The notes beneath the pieces are model-generated. The model saw only the letters and a program-made list of their open reading frames with translations, made no database searches and was not told where the DNA came from. Shown in pieces: positions 61,197 through 64,000 of a stretch of DNA of 64,000 nucleotides. Within the stretch, counting starts at the first letter, position 1; every line of letters starts with the position of its first letter. Where the stretch lies: positions 5,994-69,993 of the forward strand of contig UQEY01000007.1 in NCBI GenBank assembly GCA_900540235.1. The letters are read 5' to 3'. Position numbers and translations under genes: made by a program. This DNA comes from an uncultured Eubacteriales bacterium. Its GTDB lineage: Bacteria; Bacillota; Clostridia; Oscillospirales; Acutalibacteraceae.

Positions 61197-61275
61197 ATAG
61201 GCTCCCCATTGACGGGAAGCCTATGCTACAATGTGACTTAATCAGTCCCTCTTGCGTGGGGCTGTTTATTTTTGT
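61197..61275. terminator. Two hairpins between xre and the GH2 gene
   Basis: ATAGGCT...AGCCTAT (61197-61224) follows the xre stop. CAGtCCC...GGGgCTG (61243-61264) is followed by TTTATTTTTG. One or both should separate the convergent genes. Confidence 0.6.
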
Positions 61276-61287
61276 TAAAGTTTTTTA

Positions 61288-63837
61288 TTAATCGTAAAGC
61301 TTTACATCCTTGACAAGTTTGCCGTGGTAGATTGCATTTGAAATATTGACGGGAGAAGCGTAAACCTTAGCCTTTTTGAACAGGATATCAACCTTATTTT
61401 TATTCATAGGTATATCGCTGAGGCTATAGACGGTAATACTTTGTGCAAGCTCTTGAAGCGACATATTTTCATCCTTATAAATCGTTACCGTTTTGCTTTC
61501 ATTCGGCAAAATGTCAAAGAAATTATCGCTAAACGGCAAAACAGATTTATCGCTTTCAACCTTGACAAGGCGGGCAAAAGCATCGCTTTTAACGGTGATA
61601 TCAAGGCGGTCTGATTTAATTTCAATTCTTGTTTTAAGCTTAGCTTTAGGAAGCGAAAGATTTTTTTCCTTATCAAAAAGAACTGTTTTTTGCTGGAGTA
61701 AACTGTCGTTTTCGTCAAAGAGTTTTACACAAATGCCTGTATGCTTTAAATTATAAAGCCTTTTAAGATTTTTAATATCAATGTCAAATACCAAAGCATT
61801 TTTAACTTTTTCAACAAGCACACTTTTCTCTTCTTCAAAGCAAACGCCAGAAGTGAAATCAAAAATTTGATATGTAACCTTAACCGCTTTATTTTCGTTC
61901 AAGTCATTTAAAGCAAAGATTTTAACATAATCTTTTGTGTCTTCAATCGAAACGCTCAAAGGCGCATTAAAATGCCTTGCGCCATATTGAAGCGCTTTGT
62001 AGTTGCCGTAATAGTCAATGCTCGACCACGAGCAAACGCCCCAGCAGTCGTTAAGCTGCCAATACATTGAACCGTTGCATCTGCCCTTATTTCTTCTCCA
62101 GTGCTCTGTAGCGTCGGCTATGCACTCGTTTTGAGTAACCTGAGAAAGATAAACCATATCTTTAAATCTCTTTGGCAAATTAAAGCGAGAGGCAACATAA
62201 TAAACCATTTTATCGTTACCGTTAGCACATTTTTGGTGAGCGTTAAAAACTTTATCCTCAAGCGAATAATTGCCCTTATGCTCGGCAAAAATGTCAATCG
62301 ACTTCATATCAGGCAAGCTTTCAAAGCCGAACTCACTGCAAAAACGGGTCATACGCTTACGGTAATAGTTCATAGGCTTTAAACCGTGCCAAACTGCCCA
62401 CAAATGGGTGTCGCCAACATTATCGCTTTGCACACCGTAATTATGCTTTTCGCCAACGGGAGAGGTAGGAGTATAAGGTGTTGAGCGGTCATATTTTCTA
62501 ATCTCATCTTCAAGAATATGGTGGAAAAACTTTTCAGTCCAGTCAACATACTTGGTCATATACGCCCACGACATATGCATATCTTCAATTTCATTATTAC
62601 CGTTCCAAACTGCAAGTGACGGATGGGTGCAAAGCCTTTTGACATTGTATTCCACTTCCCTTTTTACATTTTCAAGGAAAGTTTCGTCAAAAAACGGATA
62701 CGCTTGACACGCAAACTGAAAGTCCTGCCAAACGAGAATACCACGCTCATCGCACGCATCGTAAAATTCGTCACTTTCATAATATCCGCCGCCCCAAACA
62801 CGAATCATATTCATATTTGAAAACTGAACGGCATCAAGCATATAGTTAAGCTTTTCACTGTCAAAGCGAGTAATGAAACTGTCAGATGGGATATAGTTTG
62901 AGCCTTTAATAAAAAGAGGAACACCGTTTAATACAAACTGAAAATTCCTACCGTATTCGTCACGCTCACGGTTTAGTTCAATCGTTCTCAAACCGATTTT
63001 TTTGCTTACTTCATCAATTTTCCCGTCCTTTGATTTAAGCGTAGCCGTAACGGTATAAAGAGGTTGATTTTTACTGCCGGAAAGTTCATAAGTCCACCAA
63101 AGTTCAGGCTTTTCAATAACGAACTGCTCACATTCTCCCTTTGCACTCAAAACCTCACCGTTTGGGCAAGTAACACTCAGTTCACAATCATACTCACCAA
63201 ACGATGTTATATCTGCCTTAACATTCACATAAGCCTTGCCGTTTTCAAGCTTTTGAGTTACTGCGAGATAATCAATTTTAGCAGTGTTTACAAATTCAAG
63301 TTCAATATCCCCGGTGATACCTGAAAGCGGCAAAACCGGACCCCAGTCCCAACCAAAATGCGACTGCGGTTTGCGGATATGAACAATACCGTTTTGACCG
63401 TTTGAATTCACCGGAGTCAGGCAATTTTTATATTTTTCTTTAACATAATTTACAGGCGACTTAAACAGAATTCTTATCTCGTTTTCACCTGCATTAAGAA
63501 GCGATTTTACACTTTTTGAATAAGCGACAAAACAGTTGTCACCGACAAAAAGGAGCCGTGAATTTATGTACACTTCGCAAATTGTGTCAAGCATTTTGCA
63601 ATTTAAAAGCACATCGTCACTTTCAAGGTCTGCTTCTTTTATTTCAAAAGTTTTTTTGTATTCCCAGTCCTTTTCACCCACAAAATAAACATCTTTTTCA
63701 TAAGTTGAAATAAATGGGTCGGGTATGTCACCCAAATTCATTAAATCAAGAAAATTGCAACCCGGAACAGTTGCCTTTTTCCATTCATTTTGGTCGGTAG
63801 ATTTAAACATCCACTCGCCGTTAAGCGTTTTTATCAT
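61288..63837 (-). CDS. Glycoside hydrolase family 2, beta-mannosidase
   Basis: An 849-residue cytoplasmic enzyme (no signal peptide) that should remove beta-linked mannose from manno-oligosaccharides. It has an N-terminal jelly roll, an immunoglobulin-like domain, then a TIM barrel with acid/base Glu in WNGNNEIED (about 415) and nucleophile Glu in FCSEFGFES (about 501). IRVWGGGYYESDEFYDACDE (exactly 20 residues at about 345) and QLNDCWGVCSW are beta-mannosidase landmarks. Single gene on the reverse strand. Confidence 0.9.
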   Translation of the reverse strand: MIKTLNGEWMFKSTDQNEWKKATVPGCNFLDLMNLGDIPDPFISTYEKDVYFVGEKDWEYKKTFEIKEADLESDDVLLNCKMLDTICEVYINSRLLFVGDNCFVAYSKSVKSLLNAGENEIRILFKSPVNYVKEKYKNCLTPVNSNGQNGIVHIRKPQSHFGWDWGPVLPLSGITGDIELEFVNTAKIDYLAVTQKLENGKAYVNVKADITSFGEYDCELSVTCPNGEVLSAKGECEQFVIEKPELWWTYELSGSKNQPLYTVTATLKSKDGKIDEVSKKIGLRTIELNRERDEYGRNFQFVLNGVPLFIKGSNYIPSDSFITRFDSEKLNYMLDAVQFSNMNMIRVWGGGYYESDEFYDACDERGILVWQDFQFACQAYPFFDETFLENVKREVEYNVKRLCTHPSLAVWNGNNEIEDMHMSWAYMTKYVDWTEKFFHHILEDEIRKYDRSTPYTPTSPVGEKHNYGVQSDNVGDTHLWAVWHGLKPMNYYRKRMTRFCSEFGFESLPDMKSIDIFAEHKGNYSLEDKVFNAHQKCANGNDKMVYYVASRFNLPKRFKDMVYLSQVTQNECIADATEHWRRNKGRCNGSMYWQLNDCWGVCSWSSIDYYGNYKALQYGARHFNAPLSVSIEDTKDYVKIFALNDLNENKAVKVTYQIFDFTSGVCFEEEKSVLVEKVKNALVFDIDIKNLKRLYNLKHTGICVKLFDENDSLLQQKTVLFDKEKNLSLPKAKLKTRIEIKSDRLDITVKSDAFARLVKVESDKSVLPFSDNFFDILPNESKTVTIYKDENMSLQELAQSITVYSLSDIPMNKNKVDILFKKAKVYASPVNISNAIYHGKLVKDVKLYD

Positions 63838-63924
63838 AATTTTCCCCTTAAAAAATATAAATTATGTATTTTTATTATACATTATTTTCAGTAATAAAAC
63901 AAGAAATAAGATAAATTATAATTT

Positions 63925-64000
63925 ATAATAGGTTGACGGCTTTCAGCCACATTGTATTTTTTCTCTCCCTCAGTCAACAAAGTTGACAGCTCCCTCGTCA
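63925..64000. repeat. Edge of an intergenic hairpin repeat
   Basis: After the GH2 promoter region the sequence turns to TTGACGGCTTTCAGCC and TCAGTCAACAAAGTTGACAG followed by CTCCCTC. The inner GTCAAC...GTTGAC pairs. CTCCCTCAGTC / GACAGCTCCCTC layouts are a familiar type of intergenic repeat in gut Clostridia. The element runs past the end of the window. Confidence 0.45.

Overview
The window looks like a chromosomal segment of a low-GC, endospore-lineage Firmicute, most likely a gut Clostridia/Oscillospirales (Ruminococcaceae-like) bacterium. The basis is a spoIIM homologue beside a Xer recombinase, an Rnf complex, pyruvate formate-lyase, a bile salt hydrolase-type enzyme, a GH2 beta-mannosidase, a cysteine T-box, and AT-rich DNA with strong AGGAGG-type ribosome binding sites. 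Species cannot be named from the sequence alone.

Layout. 0-13 kb: a GHL10 lipoprotein, mtaB, a DacF-type carboxypeptidase, pgi, a FucO-like alcohol dehydrogenase, the DUF177-rpmF-der-plsY run, a 2-hydroxyacid dehydrogenase, a CwlD-like amidase and radA. 13.2-20.1 kb: a complete rnfCDGEAB operon followed by apbE, a NusG-II-domain protein and a Gx transporter. ApbE is expected to attach FMN to RnfG and RnfD. 20.1-24.2 kb: a tightly overlapping run of accessory genes (GrpB-HIT fusion, GNAT, DUF2441, frameshifted S51 peptidase, degenerate kinase, DinB-like).

24.3-30.2 kb: the most unusual part, a compact prophage of about 5.9 kb with filamentous-phage (inovirus) organisation: a divergent XRE repressor with three operators, a Rep_2/RepB-type rolling-circle initiator, a small ssDNA-binding-like protein, a pVIII-like major coat protein, a terminator, a Zot/pI-type ATPase, small membrane proteins and a long pIII-like protein with 11-residue amphipathic repeats. 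Its noncoding region carries a perfect hairpin whose loop contains TACTACGAC, the nick sequence known for pMV158-family plasmids, so the replication module is plasmid-like and the morphogenesis module is phage-like. It has no integrase of its own. It sits directly upstream of a chromosomal xer gene and is bounded by 66-bp imperfect direct repeats, each carrying a promoter.

30.4-42.5 kb: xer, spoIIM, yajC-tgt-queA (reverse strand), asd-dapA-dapB (lysine/diaminopimelate pathway), a LysR regulator and pflB-pflA. 42.7-51.4 kb: a repeat-containing membrane protein, a ferredoxin-type aldo/keto reductase, a T-box-controlled cysE-cysS operon, pgsA-rimO-recX-recA and rpmB. 51.4-56.3 kb: an ECF transporter operon ending in a methyltransferase, a choloylglycine hydrolase-family enzyme, and tRNA-Cys and tRNA-Gly. 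56.4-64 kb: DnaD- and DnaC-like replication genes, a DUF308 protein, a MerR regulator, a secreted beta-domain protein divergent from a mini XRE repressor, a GH2 beta-mannosidase and the edge of an intergenic repeat.

All identifications are from reading translated sequence and motifs; no database search was run.
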